A stretch of 30,974 nucleotides of DNA from Mesotaenium endlicherianum (GCA_009602735.1 WELA01013858.1:331251-362224); one strand, 5' to 3'; counted from the first letter of the stretch, positions 1-8,803 are shown. Notes: generated from the letters alone by a model not told the origin. Numbers and translations: made by a program.

Positions 1-32
1 AGGGGTGGGGGGTGGGGGGCAGGGAGGGGGTG
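1..32. repeat. G-rich low-complexity sequence at the window edge
   Basis: Five or more runs of 3-6 G separated by single bases. The run pattern would allow a G-quadruplex on the + strand. The opposite end of the window is a poly-C run, so both ends look like places where assembly stopped in homopolymer-rich DNA. Confidence 0.6.
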
Positions 33-237
33 GCATGTCTCATCAATATGAGCCATCATGAGAATGCGCTGCGCTGCGCGATTCGGCTTCCTAAATGCCC
101 CCTCCTCGAGGTGCACCTCTCCAGAACAAGAAAACCGGAAAACCAATTACCTGAATAATCAGCCCTCCAGGATGCAGGTTTCAGGCCCCTCCCAATCCAC
201 TGTTCAGCCCCGTAGAATGCAAATTCCCACTCTGCAG

Positions 238-450
238 GAAGAGGGAAAAAGAGACAGAAAGGAGGTGCAAAGAAAAGCAAAATGCTGCCTATTTTTCGAG
301 TGGCTGCTGTGGCTGTTGAGTCAGCGTGGGAAGTGCTCCGGCGCTCCAGGAAGAGAGGGAAAAGGAAAAGAAACCGAAAAAGCGCACAAAATGCTGCCCC
401 TCTCAAGGAGGAGAGGAGTGGGTGCTGAGTCAGCGCGGGGAGTGCTTCTG
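238..450 (+). repeat. Diverged direct duplication just upstream of the first visible DEG5 exon
   Basis: Two copies with a period near 110 bp, about 238-345 and 351-450. Each runs from a purine-rich block (GGAAGAGGGAAA type) through AAATGCTGCC to a TGAGTCAGCG-GGGAAGTGCT block. The second copy runs into the polypyrimidine tract and CAG acceptor of the exon at 464. The copies differ by substitutions and short indels, so this is an old duplication, not an assembly repeat. Confidence 0.7.
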
Positions 451-463
451 CTTCCTCTGGCAG

Positions 464-3400
464 GGCGCCACGCGGTCTGTGGTAGCCATACTGAACCTGG
501 AGCTGCCACCTGGCAAGGCGGGGCTGGAGGAGGACGCGGTGGTGCAGGGCACGGGCTCCGGCTTCGTGTGGGACAAATTCGGCCACGTTGTGAGTGTGCC
601 CTTTATTTTCGCTTGCCCAACTTTTTTTTGCTTGCCCAACTTCTGCTTGCCCGATTTGCTACTAGACGTGGGCATGTGTGTGAGACAAATTTGGCCACGT
701 TGTAAGTGTGCTTTTTCTTGCTTGCCCGAGTTGCTATTTGACGTGTGCATGTGTGTGGGACAAATTTGGGGCACGTTGTAAGTGTGCTCTTTTTGTTTTC
801 TTTTTCTTGCCCGACTTGCTACTAGAAGCGTGCACGTGTGTGGGACAAAGTTGGGCACGTTGTGAGTGAGCTCCTCTTCTGGTGGGTGGATTTACTTGTG
901 AACCTGTGCTCATAGTCATCACCCTCTTCCTCGTCTCCTGTCGACGCACGGACACACAGATGCTCACATGGAGTAGGACACAAAAAACACACACACACAC
1001 ACACACACACACATGCACATGCACATGCACGTATGCGCACGCACACGCACACATAGCGCCCATGCACACACGCACATACACACACACGGACACACATGCA
1101 CAGAAACGCATGCATAAATACACATGTGCAGAAGCGCACATGTACATACTCGTCGATTTATTTATTCGGGTGCGTGTGTCATTCGCAGGCAATAAGTATG
1201 TATATTAATACTGATGTGCTTGTTTGTCATAGTAAATTTGCGGGGTTGAGGTGCGAAGTCTAGGCTCGCCCTTGAGTTCTTGTAAAGCCCAACGAAAGTG
1301 CACACAACCTGCTCATTCTGTACATATGCGCCATCATATCCTTACTTTATAGAACATATGAATGTAGTAAACACACTTGCTGCACGTGTGCAGATGACGG
1401 AGTGCCACACGATTGCCAGGCAGGCCATACGCCACTTGATATAAGTCTAATAATAGTAGTATGATATGCATATGTTATACTATATATAATGTATAATACG
1501 GGCAGTATGTGTGCCACCTGCTACGTGTGTGGCAACAAGTGCATGTTACGTATATTATGATATTTGTAATGTGCTGTCTTTTCTTTCTTTTCCGTGCATT
1601 GTCTGTGCAGATCACAACCTTCCACGTGCTTTTTCCTGGTTTTTTATTATTGACTTTTTGTGCGTGTTACTGTATTGTGAACATGTGTAATATGCCTATT
1701 TGGCATATTACCATACCACTCTACAATTGCCAAGCTGGCAACAGGCAAATAAGCCCCAGAACGCGATAAATCATTGTAATTATTTACACAAGATTTTATT
1801 AACTTCTCTTTTTTCTGGGGCGCGCACGCAATTGCCAAGATGGCTGCGGACCCAGAAGCTCAAGCATGCGTCACATACAAATCAAGATATTAGTAATTAT
1901 TGTGTATGTCAGTATATAGATGTCCATATTAATTTATATTGACTTCTGGTTCCTTCTTTGCGCGCATACTGTGAGCAGGTGACAAACTACCACGTGATTG
2001 CCAAGCTGGCAACGGACCCGTCGGGCCGCCAGCGAAGCAAAGTGTGTTTGCTTACTCTGACCTCCTAAATGTCTCGCTCCCCCCGCCTTTGCTCCTATTT
2101 GTTTGGAACAATACACAAACTGCATGTTAAGTTTTTTATCGTAAGTTTTTGTTTTCAGTCGCATATACGTAGAAGCATACTAATCATTCAACACCGGGTT
2201 TTATTTTTTCTATTCTGTGCCAAGAGGCTGCTAGAGAGGCAAGCGTGGGTTGCTTCTGTCGAAATTGGAAAAAAATTATGTCAAAACCAGAAAACAAACA
2301 CCTATATGCATAAATTCTCGCAGTGGATGTGGCCGGATTCTTTGCTCGTGGTCAACGGGGTTTTTTCTTTCCTCATTTCCTTGAGGGGGCCTTCCCAATT
2401 TCGTGTGCCATGAAGCGCTGTTGCAACTTGCATGTCTTGCGAAACGTTGTTGCTTTTGCATCCCGCATGTCTCGTGAAACGCTGTTGCTGTCGCTGTGTC
2501 GCAACTCGCTGGCGAAGAAACACTCATCTGCGAAAGCGTGTGGTTGCGTCTCCTGTTTTTTGCATGTGTCTCCCACTTTTGTGTTGGAGCTTGCCCCTCC
2601 TGCCCTTGTCACGTGCCAGGTCAGCATCCTGGGGCCGGACGGACAGGTGTTAACCTACGGCTCGACGATAGTGGCCACCGACCCCAGCCGCGACCTGGCA
2701 GTCGTCAAGGTAGTTCCTTGACTGCGGTCAACGCCCAGTCAAACGTATGTTGACTGGAGGATGGTGATCTGGACATCTGTCTGGGACTCGTTGGCTGCTG
2801 CAAGCCCGCGGCTCCTGTGGCGTGCTGCCTTGCTGTTGTGACATGTCGGCACTCCTGCCGATTGCACATGCGGTTGTCCGCATGCATGCCTGAGGAGTGG
2901 GCCCCCCTCTCTCCTCTCCGGCGTGCACGTGCGCAAGCTATGCGCACTTGTTTCGCTTCCCTCCCCTTTCGTGTGCGTGTGTCTGTGCTCTACTGTATGG
3001 ACTCTTGCGATTACTGCGATTACTGCGATTACTGCGACTACCACAAAGATGCAAATTTTGATGCAAATTTTCAGAACCCACCCCCGTGTAAGCAGATCGA
3101 TGCGCCTCCCGAGATCTTGCGGCCGATGGCAATCGGCACCTCGGGCGATCTGCGCGTAGGGCAGGCGTGCTACGCCATCGGCAACCCCTACGGCTACGCT
3201 CACACTCTCACCGTCGGCGTGAGTCTTCGCAAAACCTTCACACGCCCTGGTTGTCTTGACCACAGTAGACACCCTAAGCTCATTGTTAGATAATGAGCTC
3301 GGGGTGCTACGCATTCGGCAACATGGCTCCGTCCGCATTTCTTACGAACCCAGGTCTTTTTAAAAACCCAGTTCTTAAAACGCAATATTTCCAATGCTGA

Positions 3401-5918
3401 CTAGTGGGTGGCACATGCCGTCGACAACCTGCACACTTCGACCCACTCTCTTGTTCATAGCGGAAGTCTATGCCACTGTAGGAACACTTAAAAAAATTCA
3501 GATTCTACGCCTGAAGCCCTTTGTTGTCTGCAACCCCAACGGCTACGCCTGCACTCTCAATGTTGGCCTAACTTCTTATTGAAACGCAAAACCTTGTCTG
3601 TTTTCTCTGAGCCTGTGGAGCTGCGACCCTAACCCTAATACTTTTGGCAGACAAGGTGCCAGCGGGGCAGCCCTGCTTGGCCATTTTGCACACTAAGGTA
3701 CTCTGAAGTACACCAAAGTACACTAAGATACACTAAGGTGTGCCTGGTTGCGTGGAGTCGGTACTTGGTGTCAATTTCATCTATATCAGTATTTATCTCG
3801 TGTTCATATCCTTTCCCTCCAGCTGGTCTAACATCTGTGTTCAGGGTTTGGACTTTGAGGTGTAGCAAGAAGGGTGATGTGTTCAGTTGCTTCTGCCGCT
3901 AGCCTTAAATTCATCCCCTTTGGATGTACTCACGGGAAATGTCCCAAAGAGATGGGCATTTCATTTTCTTGGAGATAGCGACTTGCGAAGAAGGGGGGCC
4001 TGTCTGAGCTGCTGTTCTTTGTTTGTTTTTTCTTTTCTTTTTGGGCTAGACTGTGAGCGGATTGGGCCGAGAAATTCCTTCTCCCGTTGGCCGCCCGATT
4101 CCAAATTGCATTCAGACTGATGCTGCCATCAACGCAGGTGCCCTACCCATCCACCTGACAATGTCTCCTAGGTTGTGTGACTGTGAGAGAGTGCTTGGTC
4201 CCCTGTTGAGTGTGAATGTGTGCTTGTACGCGATCGCACGCGCGCGCACGTGTGTGTGTGTGTGTGTGAGCGTGTGTTTGCGTGTGTGTCTCTGTGTGTG
4301 TGTGTATGTGTATGATTCTGTTTCTAGGAATGCATTTGGTGCTGGAGAAAGGGGAAGAGGATAATATTACCATGTGTGATGGATGCTCTCTAACTAGCCT
4401 CTCCCGTACGTGATTGCCTCCCTTGTTTGTTACACTGTAACGATGTAGTTAACTCGTATCCTATTGCAGTGCGGAACTCTTTTTACTCTGGAGTGTGCGT
4501 GATAAGAGTTACTCTATGGCGTAAAATATGGAACATTTGTGATCACTCCCAATACGTGGCTTGGACTTTAGGCGCACGCGCAGTGAAGCCATGGCGATGT
4601 TTTGTAGACCTTTGCGTGTGTGTGTGGGTTGCCCGGGGCGAGTGCTGTAGATCTACTGGTGTTCTAGCTTCACACGATGCCTCCGTGAGCATAGTCGCTT
4701 GAGGAATATAAAATGTGTTTCGTGATCTCCAATAGCATCAGAACACATAAGAGTAATAAGTACGTGTACGTCCATGTGAACGTAAACGTATGGAGAGGAA
4801 TGGATGCGAGTGCCTCGATGTAGATGGACACGTAGACATTTCCGTTGGAAGTCAGCATTTGTGCGTCGTACGTACATATATACGTATATATACATACACA
4901 CACAAGCGTATACATACATATATATATGTACGTGAATCATTGTGGTGTAAACTTTGGAGACTATGCACACGCGATGGATTCTGTATTCATATTCGCAGGA
5001 AACTCGGGAGGCCCCCTGCTGGACTCGTTTGGGCGCGCCATCGGTGTGAACACGGCCACCTTCACGCGCCAAGGTGACAAAACCTCAAACAAAACGCCGT
5101 ATACTTTTTGCGTGCTATTTGCCAGCTATGTGATGTTTGCCGGTTAGAGTAAAACTCTAAGATGAAAGGGGGGGTCAATGCTGCGGTGGAGCAGTAATAC
5201 GGAATTTATGAGTAACCTGATTATACCGGGTACTAACGAGTCACATGCGAGAATTGGTGATTAATGTCACCATCAGCGTCACCAACTATTGTGCCGTGCA
5301 CTTGAGGTGTTGGTGATGTCGCTTGAAACTTGAGGTCAAGAAATGCTCGCAACACGTTCGGGGGGACTTTCACCTCGTTCTTGGGGTCTCAAAGGACGTA
5401 TCCAAAGGACTCTGGGTCTCTCGGGGGGTCAGAATTTGCGCGGTGTTATTTTTTCTTGTCGTCGAATCTGCTCTCTTGCACATCCACGACGCACTCCCAC
5501 ACAGCTAGTTTGGTGCTTACAAGAAAGTCGTTTGTTTTCCTTTTGATGCATTTGCTTTTGTGTCATGACTCATGGGCCATGTGGCATGCTTATATTACTC
5601 CCTCGGTGTGTGCGTGTGGGCGCGCGTATGCTTGCGCGCTTGTGCGTGCGGACGTATGTGCGCATGTGCGCGCGCGCGTGTGTGTGTGTGCGCGCGTATC
5701 TGTGCGTGTTGGTCAAGGCAGGCTCTGGGATGTCGTCGGGAGTGAACTTTGCGGTGCCTATTGACAGCGTGTTGAGGGTGGTGCCTCAGCTCATAGTCAA
5801 TGGCAGTGTGGCCCCCACACGCCCCTCTTTTCCGCCCTCTTTTAGACCTCCTCAGGCTACCCCTAGTCCTCCCCCTCTCGCTCCCGCCCCTGCTTCAAGC
5901 GGTGGGGGAACGCGATAG
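464..5918 (+). CDS. DEG5: DEG5-type thylakoid-lumen serine protease (HtrA/DegP family), seven exons, 5'-partial
   Basis: Trypsin-like endoprotease of the HtrA/Deg family. Plant DEG5 has no PDZ domain and works with DEG8 in the thylakoid lumen on photodamaged photosystem II D1. Exons: 464-589, 1979-2041, 2620-2709, 3096-3218, 4050-4137, 4999-5073, 5722-5918 (stop TAG 5916-5918). All introns are GT-AG; phases are 0,0,0,0,1,1; the sum is 762 nt, giving 253 residues plus stop. The catalytic triad is intact: His47 in TNYHVIA, Asp88 in SRDLAVV, Ser166 in GNSGGPL. Other family blocks are GTGSGFVWDK, GNPYGYAHTLTVG, VSGLGREIPSP and GSGMSSGVNFAVPID. From memory the order and wording follow plant DEG5 more closely than DEG1 or DEG8, and there is no PDZ domain. 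After the usual C-terminus there is an unusual Pro/Ser-rich tail of about 36 residues. The transit peptide and first exon(s) are not recognised. The start at 464 is an inferred CAG acceptor, so residue numbers are relative. Confidence 0.93.
566..867 (+). repeat. Ladder of four exon-end/splice-donor copies
   Basis: The real exon end GTGTGGGACAAATTCGGCC and its donor GTGAGT (590) are followed by three diverged copies at 678-711, 753-786 and 838-870. Each repeats GTGTG-GACAAA-TTGG--CACGTT and then a good donor: GTAAGT at 702, GTAAGT at 778, GTGAGT at 862. The copies are separated by CTTGCCCGA-TTGCTA spacers. Only the donor at 590 joins exon 2 in frame. Confidence 0.85.
985..1135. repeat. CA microsatellite with a degenerate CA-rich tail
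   Basis: A pure (CA)n run of about 26 bases sits near 987-1013. It passes into imperfect ATGCAC/ACGCAC/ACACGG repeats up to about 1135. It lies in intron 1 of DEG5. The long ORFs it creates on both strands (Thr-His or Cys-Val repeats) are products of the repeat, not genes. Confidence 0.9.
1388..1866 (+). repeat. Four degenerate copies of DEG5 exon 2 (pseudo-exons) in intron 1
   Basis: Pieces similar to exon 2 (1979-2041) and its acceptor occur at four places. 1388-1426 has GCAG-ATGACGGAGTGCCACACG then ATTGCCAGG. 1578-1630 has a pyrimidine tract and GTGCAG, then ATCACAACCTTCCACGTG. 1708-1762 has ACCATACCACTCTACAATTG, then CCAAGCTGGCAAC. 1805-1866 has CGCACGCAATTGCCAAGATG, then GCTGCGGACCC. 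The real exon reads GTGACAAACTACCACGTGAT followed by TGCCAAGCTGGCAACGGACC. The flanking AT-rich spacers also look alike. The copies are frameshifted or lack a donor, so they are not usable exons. Confidence 0.75.
2409..2490 (+). repeat. Minisatellite of about 35 bp in intron 2
   Basis: CATGTCTTGCGAAACGTTGT at 2431 recurs as CATGTCTCGTGAAACGCTGT at 2466. A partial third unit, CATGAAGCGCTGTTGC, begins at 2409. No similarity to the adjacent exon is obvious. Confidence 0.7.
3005..3071 (+). repeat. 9-bp and 12-bp short tandem repeats near the exon 4 acceptor
   Basis: TGCGATTAC is repeated about four times (3005-3041), followed by two copies of GATGCAAATTTT (3048-3071). They end about 25 bases before the AG at 3094-3095, where branch-point sequence would be expected. 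Confidence 0.85.
3301..3685 (+). repeat. Three degenerate copies of parts of DEG5 exon 4 in intron 4
   Basis: Exon 4 contains GGGCAGGCGTGCTACGCCAT followed by CGGCAACCCCTACGGCTACG. Intron 4 repeats parts of it three times. 3301-3327 has GGGTGCTACGCATTCGGCAA. 3526-3572 has CTGCAACCCCAACGGCTACG and then GCCTGCACTCTCAATGTTGG, which reads as CNPNGYACTLNVG against GNPYGYAHTLTVG in the real exon. 3652-3685 has GTGCCAGCGGGGCAGCCCTG then CTTGGCCATT, reading PAGQPCLAI against RVGQACYAI. None forms a complete exon. Confidence 0.7.
3691..3740 (+). repeat. Five-unit 10-bp tandem repeat
   Basis: Five consecutive decamers of CACTAAGGTA type (CACTAAGGTA, CTCTGAAGTA, CACCAAAGTA, CACTAAGATA, CACTAAGGTG) in intron 4, directly after a pseudo-exon copy. 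A ten-base period is close to one DNA turn. Confidence 0.85.
4164..4201 (+). repeat. Possible degenerate copy of the exon 5 acceptor and start
   Basis: TCCTAG, then GTTGTGTGACTGTGAGAGAG and TGCTTGGTCC, resembles the true exon 5 start, GGGCTAG followed by ACTGTGAGCGGATTGGGCC. It lies in intron 5, shortly after exon 5. The match is short and I hold it loosely. Confidence 0.35.
4225..4325. repeat. TG-rich microsatellite, alternating purine-pyrimidine
   Basis: Begins with a CGCGCGCACG block, then (TG)n with interruptions, in intron 5 of DEG5. Alternating CG/TG sequence of this kind can adopt Z-DNA. Confidence 0.9.
4458..4600 (+). repeat. Possible degenerate pieces of exon 6 in intron 5
   Basis: CTATTGCAGTGCGGAACTC (4461-4479) resembles the exon 6 junction ATATTCGCAGGAAACTCGGG. 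TTGGACTTTAGGCGCACGCG (4561-4580) resembles CTGGACTCGTTTGGGCGCGC inside exon 6. Each match is short. The case rests on their order and on the clearer ladders in the other introns. Confidence 0.35.
4868..4935. repeat. Mixed TA/CA microsatellite
   Basis: Alternating TACGTA/TATA/CACA repeats in intron 5, about 65 bases upstream of the exon 6 acceptor. The ORFs across it are low-complexity Tyr/Ile/His strings and are not genes. Confidence 0.85.
5345..5452 (+). repeat. Two degenerate copies of the DEG5 exon 7 start in intron 6
   Basis: Exon 7 begins GGCTCTGGGATGTCGTCGGG, then AGTGAACTTTGCGGTGCC. At 5408-5450 there is GGACTCTGGGTCTCTCGGGG, then GGTCAGAATTTGCGCGGTG. At 5347-5374 there is AACACGTTCGGGGGGACTTT, then CACC. 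Both are frameshifted relative to the real exon and lack a convincing acceptor. Confidence 0.65.
5590..5710. repeat. GC/GT alternating purine-pyrimidine tract directly upstream of exon 7
   Basis: About 120 bases of alternating CG, TG and CA dinucleotides, including CGCGCGCGTGTGTGTGTG. The tract ends about 10 bases before the CAG acceptor at 5719-5721, so exon 7 has almost no conventional polypyrimidine tract. Confidence 0.85.
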
Positions 5919-6775
5919 ACAGAAGGTGGAGACCGCAAAGTGCTTCAGCAGATTCTATGTGCCGGCAATGTATACGTGTTTTTAGATTTATACTTGATTT
6001 TTGTACCCTTGCACAGTAAGTGGTCACATATGTTCCTCTCCTTTCAGGCTTACGTCCGATGCAATGCTTAGATGAAGTGTTACAAATGTCTGGCTCCTTA
6101 TGAGCGCGCGTGGTACAACTGTTGCTATGGGTTAACACTTACGAGATTGAGGTGATGGCAAAGCTGCGATATATGTAACATCACCAACCTTATTGTCTTG
6201 TTGTACGCACATCAGTTTTGCTCTTCGTCCCCTTGAAGCCATTCAATTTGAATCCAAGTTTCATAGGGCCTCTTTTGGTTGAGGCAGCATGTTTCATAGG
6301 AGTGTTGGAAGAATTATCACATAAACCGGAAAGGACGGAGGGGAGTAGTATGTAAAGCGGAAGGGGTGGAGGGGGATAGTCCCCACTTTGTTGAACTCTG
6401 AGTTGAATAGAATTCATACAAGTTGTTGGTGTGAAGTGTAAGGCCTATTTTGGAGTAAGAGCTAAGGGTAATAACCACGCTAATAGTAGATGAAACCCCT
6501 AAAACATGGAATCTAAAGCACTTTATGTTGGACCTTGGTCCTAGTTCCAAGAAGTGAGGGCGTGAATCTCTTCGCACCGAGAGTCTATCATCAAGTTGCC
6601 TCAAGCGCATCCATGTAGGCCCAATGCAAACCTAAATAGGTCTCCTAGCAACCTGTTAGCACATACTCCCTTTCGTATTGCCTCGCTTTGAGCACGTATT
6701 CTTTCATAAACAATGAGGTCGCTTTATCCAGTGGCCAATACTACCAACTCATGACATCAAGGCCGACTTACTGCT
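5919..6775. other. Intergenic region downstream of DEG5
   Basis: Contains the DEG5 3' UTR and then roughly 850 bases with no recognised gene. A minus-strand ORF at 6610-6317 has no family features. The right boundary is where similarity to the Gypsy gag fragment stops, near 6775. Confidence 0.55.
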
Positions 6776-7841
6776 TACTCATGAGAGCCTCTTTTTCAGC
6801 CCGGGAGAGTCTTGGCTTCACTCCTTGCTGAATTTTATATCATGAGTGTCATTGGAGGGTCTTCCGCTCTTCCGGACAATTGCGAGATCTCTTTTAATGA
6901 CTCCGACTTCTATGGGTGTGGGTCTGAATTTGATGTGGACGGGGCAGCGTACACCCGCGTTGTCGATTTCTATGAAGATGAAGGCAATGAATGCTTGAAA
7001 TCCAAGGTATCCACCTTATGGGCCACCTCAATAATCTTCAAGAAGTCCGTCAAGTCGTGCAATTCCACTTTCTTTGCCACCTCGGACTTGAGACCAAAAA
7101 ATAGTGATCAATCTTCTTTTCGGGAGACATGTTGGAGATGTGAAGAGTGAGGGCATGAAATCTGGATGTATGCTCTTGAATAGACGTCGTTTGCTTAAAA
7201 TGGTGAAACTTCCCTCGGGCAATCTTCTCCACGTTGATGGGCATAAAGTGCTTCTTGAGACCTTCACAATAATCTACCAATTTTGCAGATGATGGAGAAG
7301 GCTCTGGGTCGGGCATGAAGTGCGCCATAGCTTTGATATACAACCGCTTGATTTTTAAGCAAGGTAACGGCAGAGGGAACGTAGTCCTACTCGGGTACTT
7401 TCAGGAATGCGAGGTATGTCTCCACTTGGTAGAGTCACAAATTAAGGTTGGCTCCTTTTTCGAGGTTGGAAGTGTTGGGTTTGCCGGGCTTGATGAGTTT
7501 CCTCGCTCTCGCAGGCTCTTGTGGAGGCGGAAGAGCCGGTGCTGGACTTGAAATGTTGCTTACAATGAGGGCAGCCATGGCAGCCATAGCTTCTCTCAAT
7601 GTTTTCACGGGTGCTTCATAGGTGACCAAGGCCACTTGACTATCATGAGAAAGACTGCCAACTCATTTACGAAAATTCCTTGCGATGGGGTCAACTTTGC
7701 CACAGCAGCTGCCATGGGATGTGATGGTGCTCCTCCTTATGGTGCTCTCCGTGGTGTGTTTCACAGTCGACGCTGGAAGGGGGCTCTCAAAGATGCAATG
7801 CCACCTTCAAAAGCTTGATGTTGATCTTGATGATCTGCCAT
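6776..7841 (-). pseudogene. Truncated Gypsy gag fragment (family A)
   Basis: Read on the minus strand from the ATG at 7841-7839, this matches the gag of the large + strand element. Matching blocks are ARKLIKPGKPNT (family copy ARKLIKPGKPDT), FMPINVEKIARGK, HFKQTTSIQEHTSRFHALTL and the region leading to the zinc knuckle. The reading frame is broken several times. Similarity ends near 6776, inside the stretch that reads AEKEAL in the + strand copy, so the 3' part of gag, all of pol and the 3' LTR are missing. It lies immediately downstream of its own PBS and an internally deleted LTR. It is an immobile remnant, acquired independently of the element at 14.7-26.7 kb. Confidence 0.85.
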
Positions 7842-7860
7842 CTTTCTGTGCTACTAAAAT

Positions 7861-7878
7861 GCCTGGCTCGAATACCAC
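7861..7878 (-). other. Primer binding site of the minus-strand Gypsy fragment
   Basis: The minus strand reads GTGGTATTCGAGCCAGGC directly after the LTR end TACA. This is close to the plant initiator-tRNA-Met PBS (TGGTATCAGAGC type) and parallels the PBS at 15198. Confidence 0.8.
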
Positions 7879-8115
7879 TGTAGTGAAACAGATAGATAAA
7901 ATACTTGGTAAATTAAAATATTTTGATTACTCAAGACAAGGAACACAAGTGGTAACTTTCTGAAAGAGAGATATTTTTTCTGAAGAATGTTCAATGGACA
8001 TAAACCAAGTTTCTAGAGTATCTACTCCCACTTCAATCCACACAATATTACTCTACATATGATTAATAATAATATAAAATAGAACCAACTAATATAGTCT
8101 AACTTATATTGGATG
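7879..8115 (-). mobile_element. Family-A LTR, minus strand, internally deleted
   Basis: Begins TGTAGTGAAACAGATAGATA on the + strand, as the solo LTR at 13202 does. It follows that LTR as far as about 7990, then skips roughly 270 bases and resumes at GGACATAAACCAAGT. The outer end near 8100-8115 is eroded, with no clear ACTACA terminus. The LTR promoter region, including the TATA box, is in the deleted part. Confidence 0.8.
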
Positions 8116-8779
8116 ATAAACATACGCAAAATAATTACGTAAAGTCTCAAACAAAGACTATTCACTGCAGAGCACTTTCAAATTGAAAGCAGAATAAAAT
8201 ACATATTCACACAACATTGACAAACTCACAAAATGATTAAATCAAATATTTTTATAGTAAGTCTACTTGGATGTACTAATTCTTGATTTTATACAACGTA
8301 CACATTAGCACTCGTAACATTTCAAATTCAGATGAATTGCAGATAAATTAAATTTATAAATATAAAAGATGTATTGTTAAATGTAATACCTGCCTTGTCA
8401 CTCAATTACAAACCACAGTCAACGTCTTTTTTAATTGTTTGACAATCTTTAAATTTAGACATATGACCTTAGTCATATATGTATTGTTGAATGAACAAGG
8501 AATTCTTGATAAAATTGATAATGATACCATGGAGGATGATACATAGGAAAGTGAGGAAAAAAGGACATAAAGAGAATGAGAGAGAAAAACAAACCAAATA
8601 AAATTACAGGTGTAATGCTGACTAGAGATTCTAAAACAATTGCGCACAAATTTGTTACCAAAACAATAAGTTTTCTAAATCAAATAACAATAAAATTAAT
8701 TATTTTCACCTTTTTGGCAGCTTCAATATTGGATTTTTTCTATTTTTTTCTTCGTATTTTTTGTTATTATATTTTTTAG

Positions 8780-8803
8780 AAATATATATATATATATATA
8801 TAT
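8780..8803. repeat. (TA)n microsatellite
   Basis: A pure run of about 12 TA units inside the AT-rich island. Confidence 0.9.

Noticed and set aside
58..705. Long + strand ORF of about 215 codons overlapping the first DEG5 exon
   Set aside because: It is in a different frame from the DEG5 homology and is basic low-complexity sequence driven by GA-rich DNA.
882..1208. ORFs on both strands with Thr-His or Cys-Val repeats
   Set aside because: They are translations of the CA/TG microsatellite in intron 1, with no other coding support.
3626..3638. Telomere-like CCCTAACCCTAA
   Set aside because: Only two units, next to a pseudo-exon copy; too short to call an interstitial telomere.
464..5918. DEG5 as a pseudogene because of the ghost exons
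   Set aside because: The seven true exons join in frame with GT-AG borders and keep the His-Asp-Ser triad. The ghosts are confined to introns.
464..5918. Bacterial DegP/HtrA contamination
   Set aside because: There are six GT-AG introns and plant-type DEG5 sequence, and no PDZ domain.
6190..6610. Minus-strand ORFs as continuation of the Gypsy gag/pol fragment
   Set aside because: No similarity to the corresponding part of the family-A element. The match stops near 6776.
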